Shown: positions 49,608 through 57,377 of the stretch, piece after piece
How positions within the stretch are numbered: the stretch's first letter is position 1
Layout of the letters: each line of letters opens with the position of its first letter
From: Methanocalculus chunghsingensis
GTDB lineage: Archaea > Halobacteriota > Methanomicrobia > Methanomicrobiales > Methanocorpusculaceae
Assembly: GCF_018132105.1 (NCBI RefSeq)
Contig: NZ_JWHL01000001.1
Span: 1-64,000, forward strand
Reading direction: 5' to 3'
DNA: 64,000 bases
Translations under genes and position numbers: made by a program
The notes under the pieces: model-generated
The model's database searches: none
What the model saw: only the letters and a program-made list of their open reading frames with translations
What the model was told of the DNA's origin: nothing

Positions 49608-49948
49608 TCAGTTGCCTTTATCTGCCAGAAACTTCTCTGAAAGCAGGGTGATCTCCTCAAGGTCGATGACATGATACCCCTCATCACGGAGCTGCTCTTT
49701 TCCGTCAATTTTCCTGGCGACCAGTGCATAGCGCTCTTTCCGATCGCCATCTCTCCATTGCACATATTCTGCCTTCTCCCTGAGAGCAGCGATGACAGAT
49801 CGTGCGTCCCGGGTGCTGAGCTCGGGCCATTTGCACTCAAAGAAGAGAGACGAGCCTATCCGTTCATGCACTTGGATTTCTGCGAATGATAGCAGTCCAG
49901 AAGGAACCGGAGTTCATCATCACGATCGACGAAGGTTTGTTGAGACAT
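49608..49948 (-). pseudogene. Internally deleted archaeal ATPase with DUF234 domain
   Basis: Two pieces of one gene. The N-terminal piece (from the ATG at 49948, MSQQTFVDRDDELRFLLDCY) is the start of archaeal P-loop ATPases. After 30 codons it stops at TAG. The C-terminal piece, in another frame, is the DUF234 nuclease-like tail (RIGSSLFFECKWPELSTRDA then YVQWRDGDRKERYALVARK). The whole P-loop domain between them is missing. The frame offset shows the join is out of register. The 5' piece shares about two thirds of its bases with the 5' end of the glycosylase gene at 48665, including flanking upstream sequence. Confidence 0.7.
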
Positions 49949-50091
49949 AAGTATACTACTTTGTCGTCAACTTAGATGATAGGGTGATGGGGTGATCGGG
50001 ATCGAAGATCGGAGCAGAGTCTACGGATGGTATTGATGGGGGAAAACAAAAAAAGGCGTATTGATGACGGATTGAGAATCTGACTTCTTTA

Positions 50092-50165
50092 AGCCGCCAG
50101 GGGGATTCGAACCCCCGACCTGCTGATTACGAATCAGCCGCTATACCGGGCTAAGCCACGGCGGC
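50092..50165 (-). tRNA. tRNA-Thr (anticodon CGT)
   Basis: Reverse complement: acceptor GCCGCCG/TGGCGGC, D-arm GCTTAGCCCGGTATAGC, anticodon arm GCTGA-TTCGTAA-TCAGC with anticodon CGT, T-arm GGGGG-TTCGAAT-CCCCC. Intronless, no CCA. Confidence 0.95.
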
Positions 50166-50209
50166 AGTGTGTCAAATAGATTGGTGTTGAAAAGTATAAA
50201 AGGTTCTGA

Positions 50210-50503
50210 TCAGGAGTAGCCCCGCATCGTCACCGATTCGTTCGCCTTCTGCTCGGTCGGCTGTTCGATTGTCCCGAATTTCGATTCAAACTCTTTTACG
50301 CTCTGGTCAAGAACCAGAAGCAGCTTCTTTGCATGTTTTGGGCTGATGGTGACGATTGCCTTTGCCTTTGCCTGATTGATATTTGGTATCTGGTGGAGGA
50401 ACATCAGGGTGAACTCGTCGTCACGGAAGGCAATCTGGATCATATTGCTATAGACCGGATCGAGATTTCCGGGGACATTAACGGTAATTTCCTTCTGGCT
50501 CAT
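50210..50503 (-). CDS. DUF3467-family protein
   Basis: 97 residues. Pattern of the DUF3467 family: NLDPVYSNMIQIAFRDDEFTL, then AIVTISPKHAKKLLLVLDQSVKEFESKFG. Such proteins are small, soluble and widespread in archaea and bacteria; function not known. Next to tRNA-Thr, and divergent from the Cas4-like gene. Confidence 0.8.
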   Translation of the reverse strand: MSQKEITVNVPGNLDPVYSNMIQIAFRDDEFTLMFLHQIPNINQAKAKAIVTISPKHAKKLLLVLDQSVKEFESKFGTIEQPTEQKANESVTMRGYS

Positions 50504-50524
50504 GCAAATCTATTAGCGGAGTGG

Positions 50525-51244
50525 ATGCAAAAACCTTTGTGTACAATGCTTCCACCTTCCTCTGCCAGAAGGCCCGAATTCATCCCGATCTCCACCCTCG
50601 TCCGGGCCTCTGCCTGTCCGGTCCGGGTCTATCTTGAGCGGCACGATCCAATCCAGGAGCCATATGAATACACCGTTGCAAAACAGGTCGGCTATCACCT
50701 TGGTGGCAATCTGGATGTTGATACAATCTGGCGTGAGATCACCCTTGTCCGGCCGGATATTTCCGTCACCATGCAGGGGTATCTGCGGGGCTGCATCTCT
50801 GCATGTGCGGGCCTCCCCTGGCGGCCACCACGGACTATCGATCTCACCATCACGAACAGACGGTATGCGGTATCCGGGCGTATCGACTGGTTCTTTGATA
50901 CCGAGCCGAAGATCGGCATCCTTCGCGCAACACGGGCCCCGGATCACGGGGTCTGGCGGCAGGATCGCCTCAGGGCTGCCGGGTATCTTCTTGCTGCCGA
51001 GGAGCTTGATGGTGAGACGGTCAGTGAGGTGCAGATTGCATATCTGCCTTCGGGCATCGTCCGCAGGGTTATCCCGAATGCATCGGATCGCCGCACCCTG
51101 CTCTCTGCACTGAAGAGTGTGGAGGCGATCTATCGCGGAGAGACACCACGCTCACCACCCAACGCCCCCTGTGATCGGTGCGGAAAAAAGGATCTCTGCA
51201 ACAAGGAGCCGCCGACGCTCTTTGAGCGGTTCTTTAAAAGATGA
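50525..51244 (+). CDS. Cas4/Dna2-like PD-(D/E)XK family protein, possibly inactive
   Basis: 239 residues from ATG 50525 (a second ATG at 50546 is possible). It has the iron-sulfur ligands of Cas4-like enzymes: Cys31 (SACPVRVYL) and Cys216, Cys219, Cys225 (CDRCGKKDLC), and the GRIDWFF Asp and RQDRLRAAGYLLA segment. The usual ExK of the nuclease motif is not seen: the corresponding stretch is ILRATR. So nuclease activity is doubtful. No CRISPR array or other cas genes were found here. Opposite to and close to DUF3467. Confidence 0.72.
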   Translation: MQKPLCTMLPPSSARRPEFIPISTLVRASACPVRVYLERHDPIQEPYEYTVAKQVGYHLGGNLDVDTIWREITLVRPDISVTMQGYLRGCISACAGLPWRPPRTIDLTITNRRYAVSGRIDWFFDTEPKIGILRATRAPDHGVWRQDRLRAAGYLLAAEELDGETVSEVQIAYLPSGIVRRVIPNASDRRTLLSALKSVEAIYRGETPRSPPNAPCDRCGKKDLCNKEPPTLFERFFKR

Positions 51245-51256
51245 TTTGGGGGATTA

Positions 51257-52183
51257 TCAGCGTTTCAGAAGCGTTTTGGAGATGATATACTCGCCACGTG
51301 CCTCACGGGTGGTTCCAACGACGAGCCAGCGCTCATCACCATGCTCCTCGATCACCCCTGCCGCCTCGATCACCTCACCATCCCGGGCCTGGCCTGAGTA
51401 GGTATGGGTAAACGAGAGGACATAGGCGATCTCATCATGGTCAACTGCATAGATCGCCGGGCTGTCAAAGGAGAGTGATGCGTCTGTCACGACCGCCTCG
51501 ATGACCCCTCTCCCGACCGGCTCACCTTTGCGTATTCTGACCTGGTTCAGGTTTTCATATGCACGTGTATAGAGGAGATCAAAATAGGTTCCCTCATATT
51601 CTCCCCGGTTAAATTTTCTCTCTTCGTGGGTGACAAATTCATCAAAAGATATCTCAGGTACCCGCTTTGTATAGACCTTCTGCCACATCTCCATGCTCAT
51701 CGGGGGGATCCTGCCGGCTGCAACCGCTTCCTGCAACTGACGCTGTGCAGAGAACCAGTGATCCCCATAGACGACGAGATCAATGTCGGATGCTTCATTT
51801 TCCAGTCCGCAGAGAAGGGAACCGGTACAGCCGACCGTCCCCTCAGGGAGTGGGAAGAGGTTCATCAGCCGCTGGAGGCGGGGAATACGCTCCTGCATGG
51901 CTGCCATCATCTCCTCAGGCTTGAAGACACGGGCAATCTCTGATAGAGGTATTCGATGGACGGTATCAGCCCATTCAGGGCGGTTATTCCGAATCCATGT
52001 ATAGGCGTCCTCAAACTCTACCTTCCGGTACCGTACTCCGTCCGGCCCTCTTCGTTCTCCTTCGGGATCCGGGAGGTACCGGAGGATACAGCCGGCATGG
52101 GTCTCGTTATCATAGACTGCAACCGAATAGATGGCACCATCCTCTGTGGCGACGAAGTCCCTGAGCCGGATCGGTTTTGTCAC
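51257..52183 (-). CDS. Archaeal nucleotidyltransferase-fold protein
   Basis: 308 residues. Central polymerase-beta-like motif GSLLCGLENEASDIDLVVYG (about 122-141, GSx10DxD). N-terminal part (LRDFVATEDGAIYSVAVYDNE) and C-terminal part (VLSFTHTYSGQARDGEVIEAAG) fit an archaeal group of uncharacterised predicted nucleotidyltransferases that often stand next to sua5. Two bases downstream of sua5, same strand, so co-transcribed. The substrate is unknown. Confidence 0.8.
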   Translation of the reverse strand: MTKPIRLRDFVATEDGAIYSVAVYDNETHAGCILRYLPDPEGERRGPDGVRYRKVEFEDAYTWIRNNRPEWADTVHRIPLSEIARVFKPEEMMAAMQERIPRLQRLMNLFPLPEGTVGCTGSLLCGLENEASDIDLVVYGDHWFSAQRQLQEAVAAGRIPPMSMEMWQKVYTKRVPEISFDEFVTHEERKFNRGEYEGTYFDLLYTRAYENLNQVRIRKGEPVGRGVIEAVVTDASLSFDSPAIYAVDHDEIAYVLSFTHTYSGQARDGEVIEAAGVIEEHGDERWLVVGTTREARGEYIISKTLLKR

Positions 52184-52185
52184 CC

Positions 52186-52764
52186 TCAGCCCATCCTGAT
52201 AAGGTAATCGACGATTTCATCGAGCTGACTGCCCGGTCGGATGATCTCTTTGCTGTGCAGATCCACGACCGTGCTTGGTGTTCCCGGCAGCTCTCCCCCA
52301 TCGACGACGAGATCATTTCTGACATTCACTTCAGAGATACGCCTTGGGGAGATCTCACCGGAGATATTGGCGCTTGTTGCGGTGATCGGGGCATCCAGCT
52401 CCCTGATGATGGTAAGTGCGATCTTATGATCAGGCCACCTGATTCCGATCTTCCCGGTTCCGCCGGTCAGTTCATCCGGGACGCACTTTTTAGCTTCAAG
52501 GATCACGGTGACCGGGCCGGGGAGGAACCTGTTGATGAACCCCATTTCCTTCTTATCGATATATGCGACACAGGCGAGCATCTCGATGTCGGAGATTGCT
52601 ATTGATATCGGCTTTCCCCGGAGCCTGTTCTTCGCCTCATACACCCGTTCTATAGCTATGTCGGAGAAGGCATCGCCACCGAGACCATAGATGGTATCTG
52701 TCGGGTAGACGATGATTCCATCTCTTCGAAGCACACTCACGGCACGTTGAATTATATCATCCAT
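52186..52764 (-). CDS. L-threonylcarbamoyladenylate synthase
   Basis: 192 residues of the YrdC/Sua5 fold: VYPTDTIYGLGGDAF, KNRLRGKPISIAIS, RWPDHKIALTIIRELDAPITATSANISG. It makes threonylcarbamoyl-AMP for the universal t6A37 modification of ANN-decoding tRNAs such as tRNA-Thr and tRNA-Lys. It is the short form without the Sua5 C-terminal domain. Overlaps the ACT gene by one base and precedes the nucleotidyltransferase gene by 2 bases. Confidence 0.93.
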   Translation of the reverse strand: MDDIIQRAVSVLRRDGIIVYPTDTIYGLGGDAFSDIAIERVYEAKNRLRGKPISIAISDIEMLACVAYIDKKEMGFINRFLPGPVTVILEAKKCVPDELTGGTGKIGIRWPDHKIALTIIRELDAPITATSANISGEISPRRISEVNVRNDLVVDGGELPGTPSTVVDLHSKEIIRPGSQLDEIVDYLIRMG

Positions 52765-53438
52765 CAGAATTCACGCCCTTTAACACGATTAATATCAAAA
52801 ATTGCTTTTCCTGAGACATGCATTACAGCAAAGACACCTGCCTGGATCGGATCCGTGACGACGAGATCGGCATGATCAACGACGCTTCCAGCCATCTTCA
52901 GGGCTATCACGGGTATCCCTTCTGCCTTCACATTCTCCACTGCCTGGCTGATCTTTCCACCCATTATGGAACCGGCAAGAACCAGAATCGATGCACGAGG
53001 CAGCCGGGTGACGGCATCCACCGCAAGGGCAAGCGTCTCCTCCCCGACAAGAGGGATGGTATCGACCGAGATCCGCTCTCCCCGGATATTATGCCGATCC
53101 GCCTCATTCACAGCACCCATTGCGACCTGGGCGACCTGGGCACCGCCCCCGATGATGATCACCCGCTGGCCGAATATCTTTGAGAAGGATTCATGGGTCT
53201 CCACTTCCCGGACATAGGGATGGGCAGCAAGGTCTTCAACGATTGCCCCATAATCCTCAACCTCCTCAATCTCAAGATCTGCCCATGCAAGACCTGCTTC
53301 AGGGCCCCGTTTAATGATCTCCTGCTGAATCGTCAGGATATTGACATTATGGCTGGCAAGAATGATGGCAATATCACGAAGAACCCCCCTTTTGTTCTCT
53401 GTAATTATGCTGATGGCGTAGCTCTGAGAAGAGTGCAT
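52764..53438 (-). CDS. ACT-domain protein with DUF5612-type C-terminus
   Basis: 224 residues. N-terminal ACT domain (YAISIITENKRGVLRDIAII, about residues 7-80). The C-terminal 130 residues are a Rossmann-like domain (VIIIGGGAQVAQVAMGAVNEADRHN, then SIMGGKISQAVENVKAEGIPVIALKMAGSV) of an archaeal family of unknown role. It could be a ligand-sensing regulator of amino-acid metabolism; that is inference. Confidence 0.8.
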   Translation of the reverse strand: MHSSQSYAISIITENKRGVLRDIAIILASHNVNILTIQQEIIKRGPEAGLAWADLEIEEVEDYGAIVEDLAAHPYVREVETHESFSKIFGQRVIIIGGGAQVAQVAMGAVNEADRHNIRGERISVDTIPLVGEETLALAVDAVTRLPRASILVLAGSIMGGKISQAVENVKAEGIPVIALKMAGSVVDHADLVVTDPIQAGVFAVMHVSGKAIFDINRVKGREF

Positions 53439-53611
53439 TCCGATGCGATAACTGAGGTTCTAGAGAGTTCTTCCAGAATCCATTACATTTTTCTTCATAT
53501 ACGATCCCTTCAGGTTCATGTCAAATACCTGCTTTCATCCTATACCAGATCATTACTCACGATAGGAAGAAAAAACCATCGCACAAGCATTTGCTGATGG
53601 AAATGTGACAA

Positions 53612-53879
53612 ACGTACCGTTGACCGGGCATCCCGATCAAGTACGGCCGGCATTTCCCGATATAGTCCATGCAGATCTGTAGCGTCTCTCCTCTCTCGCT
53701 CTTCTCTTCCGGGATACCCCCCGGAGATCCACTTCGCCCCAGGCGATCCCCCGTTCTTCGCAGATCTTCCTGAGAGAGGGGAAGATCCGGGGCGTTAGTT
53801 CGTCCCGTTCAGCCTTCATGTTCCGGAACGTCGAGGAGACGAAGACGTTGATCTTCTTCTGCTGGTAGCGTCGAACAAA
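53612..53879 (-). pseudogene. Frameshifted DUF4062-domain relic
   Basis: From about 53879 the minus strand reads KINVFVSSTFRNMKAERDEL, FPSLRKICEERGIAWGEVDLR, the clear start of a DUF4062 domain. Near 53714-53726 (GGGGGGTATCCC) the frame slips; the next frame continues GIPEEKSERGETLQICMDYI, then RPYLIGMPGQRYV, which is the rest of the same domain. No downstream domain follows. DUF4062 heads STAND/NACHT ATPases that often serve in defence, so this is a broken fragment of such a gene. Confidence 0.72.
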
Positions 53880-54292
53880 TGGCCTTTCATCGCAGGGTTC
53901 CAGAGTGCCCAGGCTGGTGTCTGCGGGTGGATGAGGAGAAAGGATTGATTTTATTTTATTCCTGAATACCGTGATATGTACCCCCTTAGGGCAACAGATA
54001 TTGCATGATCGGCATTAAGGTTCCTCTTTTTTCAAATGGCCGATTTACCCGTGACAGTGGCCGAAGACTGTCCTGTTCCGGCATGAGCTCCCCTCATTAA
54101 CCACTCCTGACTGCCTGCAGAGGCGCCAGGTGTCCGGAAGAAGGCGATCAGCGGGAGGCTGGCATCCACACGGGTACTACTCCTGCCTGGCAACTCCTTC
54201 GATCCGGGGGTGATGGCTTCGGAAAATCCCGGGTTAAATCTATCACTAATTATATATATTACTTTGATTATATTGAAGGGTGGTGAACAGAC
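53880..54292. other. Gene-free stretch
   Basis: 412 bases with no supported gene on either strand. It holds an A/T-rich patch (TTTTATTTTATTCC near 53951) and, at the right end, the promoter of the next gene. I tried both strands for decayed coding text and saw only short, unrelated frames. Confidence 0.6.
54249..54261 (+). promoter_or_regulatory. TATA box of the DUF1059 gene
   Basis: ATTATATATATTA stands about 32-44 bases before the ATG at 54293, in the expected position for an archaeal promoter with a short leader, and GGGTGG follows as a likely ribosome site. Confidence 0.6.
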
Positions 54293-54460
54293 ATGGTATC
54301 ATTCAAATGCAAGGACATCGGTATGGACTGCCAATTTGAGGCAACTGCCCCGAATGTGCAGGAACTCGACGAAAAGATTGCCCAGCATGCAAGAGAGGCC
54401 CACAATATCCCGAACCTGGATAAGGAGATGTGGATCAAGATTCACCGGGCAGAGAAGTAA
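54293..54460 (+). CDS. DUF1059-family small protein
   Basis: 55 residues, not easily seen by length alone. Reads MVSFKCKDIGMDCQFEATA, then a helix HAREAHNIPN and KEMWIKIHRAEK, matching the short DUF1059 family (Cys6 and Cys13, His near 31 and 37). Such proteins are found in many prokaryotes; function is unknown. Good promoter and ribosome site support it as a real gene. Confidence 0.8.
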   Translation: MVSFKCKDIGMDCQFEATAPNVQELDEKIAQHAREAHNIPNLDKEMWIKIHRAEK

Positions 54461-54473
54461 CACATTTTTTCCA

Positions 54474-54497
54474 CGCGGGATACCCGGATATCCCGCG
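54474..54497 (+). terminator. Hairpin after DUF1059 gene
   Basis: Perfect 9-bp stem CGCGGGATA / TATCCCGCG around a 6-base loop, 14 bases after the stop and just after the oligo-T run TTTTTT (54465-54470). In archaea the T-run is the probable termination signal; the hairpin could protect the transcript end. Confidence 0.5.
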
Positions 54498-54564
54498 ATT
54501 TATCGCCCTGATACATCCCGGGAGGGTCATGTCCCGTCCGATTTTTCATCAGGATATCTATACA

Positions 54565-54580
54565 ATCTTATTTATATTAA
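54565..54580 (+). promoter_or_regulatory. TATA box of the fasciclin lipoprotein gene
   Basis: ATCTTATTTATATTAA lies about 45-60 bases upstream of the ATG at 54624, and AAGGAGGATT precedes the start codon as a strong ribosome site. Confidence 0.55.
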
Positions 54581-54623
54581 AACATACATTCTCTATTATT
54601 CTCTCAAGGAGGATTGAGATGTT

Positions 54624-55166
54624 ATGAAACTACGTGTTTTAGGTATTGGTACGGCATTACTTGTCGTTTTGCTTCTTGTCTGCGCTGGTTGCACCCAGCC
54701 GGCAACCCCCCCGGCTACCCCCACTCCTACCGCGATATCGACACCGGTTCCAGAGCAGATGGATATTGTGGAGACTGCGGTTGCTGATGGCAGGTTTACG
54801 ACACTCGTTGCAGCTATTCAGGCCGCAGATCTTGCCACAACCCTTAGCGGTCCCGGACCGTTTACGGTCTTTGCGCCCACCGATGATGCCTTCAATAAAT
54901 TACCGGAAGGTACAGTCGAGACGCTGTTGCAAGATCCCGAGGGTCAGCTGAGCCAAATCCTACTCTACCATGTTGTGCCAGGAAAACTGATGGCTTCGGA
55001 TGTCGTTCAACAGACATCACTTACAACCGTACAGGGGGAACCATTAACAATTACCGTTCAGAATCAGACCGTGATGGTCGACGGTGCGATGGTGATCATC
55101 ACCGACATCGAAACTAAAAATGGGGTTATCCATGTGATCGACTCCGTGATGATTCCGCCAGCTTGA
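54624..55166 (+). CDS. Fasciclin-domain lipoprotein
   Basis: 180 residues. Signal peptide with lipobox LVCAGC (mature Cys about 23), a Pro/Thr-rich linker (TPPATPTPT), then one fasciclin (FAS1) domain, about 48-178, with [15 protein letters not shown] and [15 protein letters not shown]. Such proteins sit on the outer face of the cell membrane and are linked to adhesion. Followed by T-rich tracts at 55179-55184 and 55195-55200. Confidence 0.92.
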   Translation: MKLRVLGIGTALLVVLLLVCAGCTQPATPPATPTPTAISTPVPEQMDIVETAVADGRFTTLVAAIQAADLATTLSGPGPFTVFAPTDDAFNKLPEGTVETLLQDPEGQLSQILLYHVVPGKLMASDVVQQTSLTTVQGEPLTITVQNQTVMVDGAMVIITDIETKNGVIHVIDSVMIPPA

Positions 55167-55623
55167 TGAAATAATCTATTTTTTCCTCCCTCCGTTTTTT
55201 ATAAGGAAAGTTTCAACCATCTCACCTGGCCAGAGCGATCTGTCCCTCTCTTCGAAATATTCCTTGAGATTGGCCAGGGCGAAATCAATCCGGTAAGATG
55301 CTTCCCACCTCGAACCTGGTTACCCATCATCAGACTCAATGGAAATGGTATCCCGGACTTTGAGAGGGAGAAAATTGTCCAGCAATATGGCGAAAAGACT
55401 GTAAGAAGGAGAGAGTTCACGAATACCGGGTGGTACTCCTGAGAAACCACTTGATTATCATTGAGATGAGAAGGGGTGTGATCAGTCTATCGAGGTGGGC
55501 CAGCACGATGAATGGATCGCTTTGAAACGGAAAAAACCTCCGCATGCTGGTTTAAAAACATCATTGGAAAAAAGGCAGAAATACCGGGAAATGTTGTAGT
55601 GGCTTCTGGAAGATCTCTCTTTA
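55167..55623. other. Gene-poor stretch with possible decayed frame
   Basis: 457 bases between the fasciclin gene and tRNA-Gly. An open frame on + (about 55203-55441, containing ERSVPLFEIFLEIGQGE and PDFEREKIVQQYGEK) reads like protein but has no start codon, no ribosome site and no family I recognise; it may be a remnant. The remainder shows nothing. Confidence 0.4.
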
Positions 55624-55694
55624 TGCGATAACCGGGATTCGAACCCGGGCTAGAGGCTTGGGAAGCCCCTGTCCTACCACTAGACTATTATCGC
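55624..55694 (-). tRNA. tRNA-Gly (anticodon CCC)
   Basis: Reverse complement: acceptor GCGATAA/TTATCGC, D-arm GTCTAGTGGTAGGAC, anticodon arm GGGGC-TTCCCAA-GCCTC with anticodon CCC, T-arm CCGGG-TTCGAAT-CCCGG, discriminator A. 71 bases, intronless. Confidence 0.95.
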
Positions 55695-55822
55695 GCTTCC
55701 TCATTCTATCTGCGTTCTGGCATATAGAAGTTTTTGTTTCGGATCATAGGGATGCGCACGGCAAAGGTTCCGATTAGGGAACGTAACTTCTCTGGTGTTG
55801 AACCTGGGGTCCAAAAAAGATA

Positions 55823-57364
55823 TCAGAATGGATAATCATTCGGATCTCCGATATACTGGTCAAGGTTTTTGAAGGTGACCTGTGTCCCGCCACTCGTCAC
55901 ATAGAACCCGTCACGGGCGATGACCACCCCTTCGAGGAATGCTCCATTAAAGGTCACTCTGCCGTTTGGTGCAAAGAAGACGCCGGTAACGCCACTTCCA
56001 CCCATTCCGGTGATGGTGATGTCACCAGTACGAGCGATGATAATCACATTCGTGGCTGTGGGTTGCCAGCTTGTGGATGAGTAGCTGTCGGCAAATACCT
56101 TCATATTGCTCGTTAAAGCTCCACTGGTGATATACCCACGTGCTGTATACCAGCCAGCAGATTTTGTGGGGGGAATATCCTGATCCGGCATGTCGAATCC
56201 GGGAACCGTTGGTTGATGGATGCATTTGGCAAGGATATTTGCATTATAATTTGCCGGATGCGTAATCGTGCCGGTATAATATATCCGGGCATCATCTGCG
56301 AGCAAGGGCGTCCATCCCAATTCAAGACTCCCATCAACATAGATATTCCCATGGATACGGGCATCTTTTAATCTGAAATCTCCTGCGACATAGACATCAC
56401 CGTAGATGTTTCGTGATCCAGTCCACAAGTCCAGATTTCCATTGACGTAAATATTTCCAGGATGGCTCTGAGATCCAAGGCCTGCAGATCCATCACTCAG
56501 CATAACATCTCCATCGATGTAGATGGTGCTTACATCAATAGAAGCTCCCAGATTTGTATCTGCCGTATCCAGTCCCCCGGTGATCACAACAGTTGACCCC
56601 GGCCCGGTGACACTGTTCCCAGCGAAACTGAGCACGTTACCATAGACGAAGACATTCTCGTTTATAATGAAATGAACGAATGACTCTTCATCATCGACGA
56701 CGATATAGCCGACTTTCGTTTCAGTTTCCTGAACACCATTCTTCTTCACCGTCAGGCTGACGGTATACGTTCCCGGTGCCAGATAGGTGTGGGCAGGGTT
56801 TTGCTCAGTTGAGGTACTTCCGTCTCCAAAGTTCCATATCCATTCAATTGGCGATCCATTTGAAAGATCAGTAAAATGCACTGTTAGTGGGGCTCCTCCG
56901 TTCCTCACATTGCTCGTAAATTCAGCAACCAGCTGGTCCCACGGCCCTGGCGGCACCCCGATATCCCCGATCGTGAAGAGGAGTGCCGGGACATCCGGCC
57001 CGATATGGACGATCTGCACACTTACATCCTCTCTGAACAATCCGGGAAGAACAAGCCAGTCGCCGGCACCAAATTCCCTCCAACTCTCACCTTCAAGGAA
57101 AAAATTCGCTGTCCGATCCACGCCATCCACAAAGATTCTGGTCTTTTCAAAAAAGAGCGTATCCCCTCCACGGTTGATCAGAGTCAGGTTCCCGGAATCA
57201 TTATGGATATCCACCCGGAGCGCCGGCACCTCCGCTGGAGGTCCCTGGGAGAGGAGGGCTACCGAGACGATCCCGATGACGAGAATGATGAGGGATGTGA
57301 GGATCAGCGTGCCGACCAGTTCTGAGGCAGCGGTGGTCGAGACACTATTTCGGGATTGCATCAT
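55823..57364 (-). CDS. Type IV pilin-like protein with PKD domain and beta-helix
   Basis: 513 residues. N-terminal archaeal pilin signature (AASELVGTLILTSLIILVIG) with a short polar leader before it, a beta-rich region, then a PKD domain (about 165-235; LTVHFTDLSNGSPIEWIWNF, FGDGSTSTEQNPAHTY). Residues about 240-500 repeat short turns, such as IYVNGNLDLWTG, DVYVAGDFRLKD and NIYVDGSLELG, like a right-handed beta-helix or bactofilin-type fold. Probably secreted and assembled by the archaeal pilus system. Last of three pilin-like genes in a row on the same strand. Confidence 0.83.
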   Translation of the reverse strand: MMQSRNSVSTTAASELVGTLILTSLIILVIGIVSVALLSQGPPAEVPALRVDIHNDSGNLTLINRGGDTLFFEKTRIFVDGVDRTANFFLEGESWREFGAGDWLVLPGLFREDVSVQIVHIGPDVPALLFTIGDIGVPPGPWDQLVAEFTSNVRNGGAPLTVHFTDLSNGSPIEWIWNFGDGSTSTEQNPAHTYLAPGTYTVSLTVKKNGVQETETKVGYIVVDDEESFVHFIINENVFVYGNVLSFAGNSVTGPGSTVVITGGLDTADTNLGASIDVSTIYIDGDVMLSDGSAGLGSQSHPGNIYVNGNLDLWTGSRNIYGDVYVAGDFRLKDARIHGNIYVDGSLELGWTPLLADDARIYYTGTITHPANYNANILAKCIHQPTVPGFDMPDQDIPPTKSAGWYTARGYITSGALTSNMKVFADSYSSTSWQPTATNVIIIARTGDITITGMGGSGVTGVFFAPNGRVTFNGAFLEGVVIARDGFYVTSGGTQVTFKNLDQYIGDPNDYPF

Positions 57365-57377
57365 CTTTCATCGGCAT

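Noticed and set aside
50525-51244. CRISPR locus suggested by a Cas4-like gene
   Set aside because: No repeat-spacer array and no other cas genes within the window; the protein is better described as a lone family member.
53193-53597. 134-codon plus-strand frame across the ACT gene start
   Set aside because: Most of it is antisense to the well-supported ACT-domain gene and the extension beyond shows no motif.
55199-55450. 83-codon minus-strand frame after the fasciclin gene
   Set aside because: No ribosome site, no family match, and the opposite strand carries a frame of more protein-like composition; treated as gene-poor DNA.
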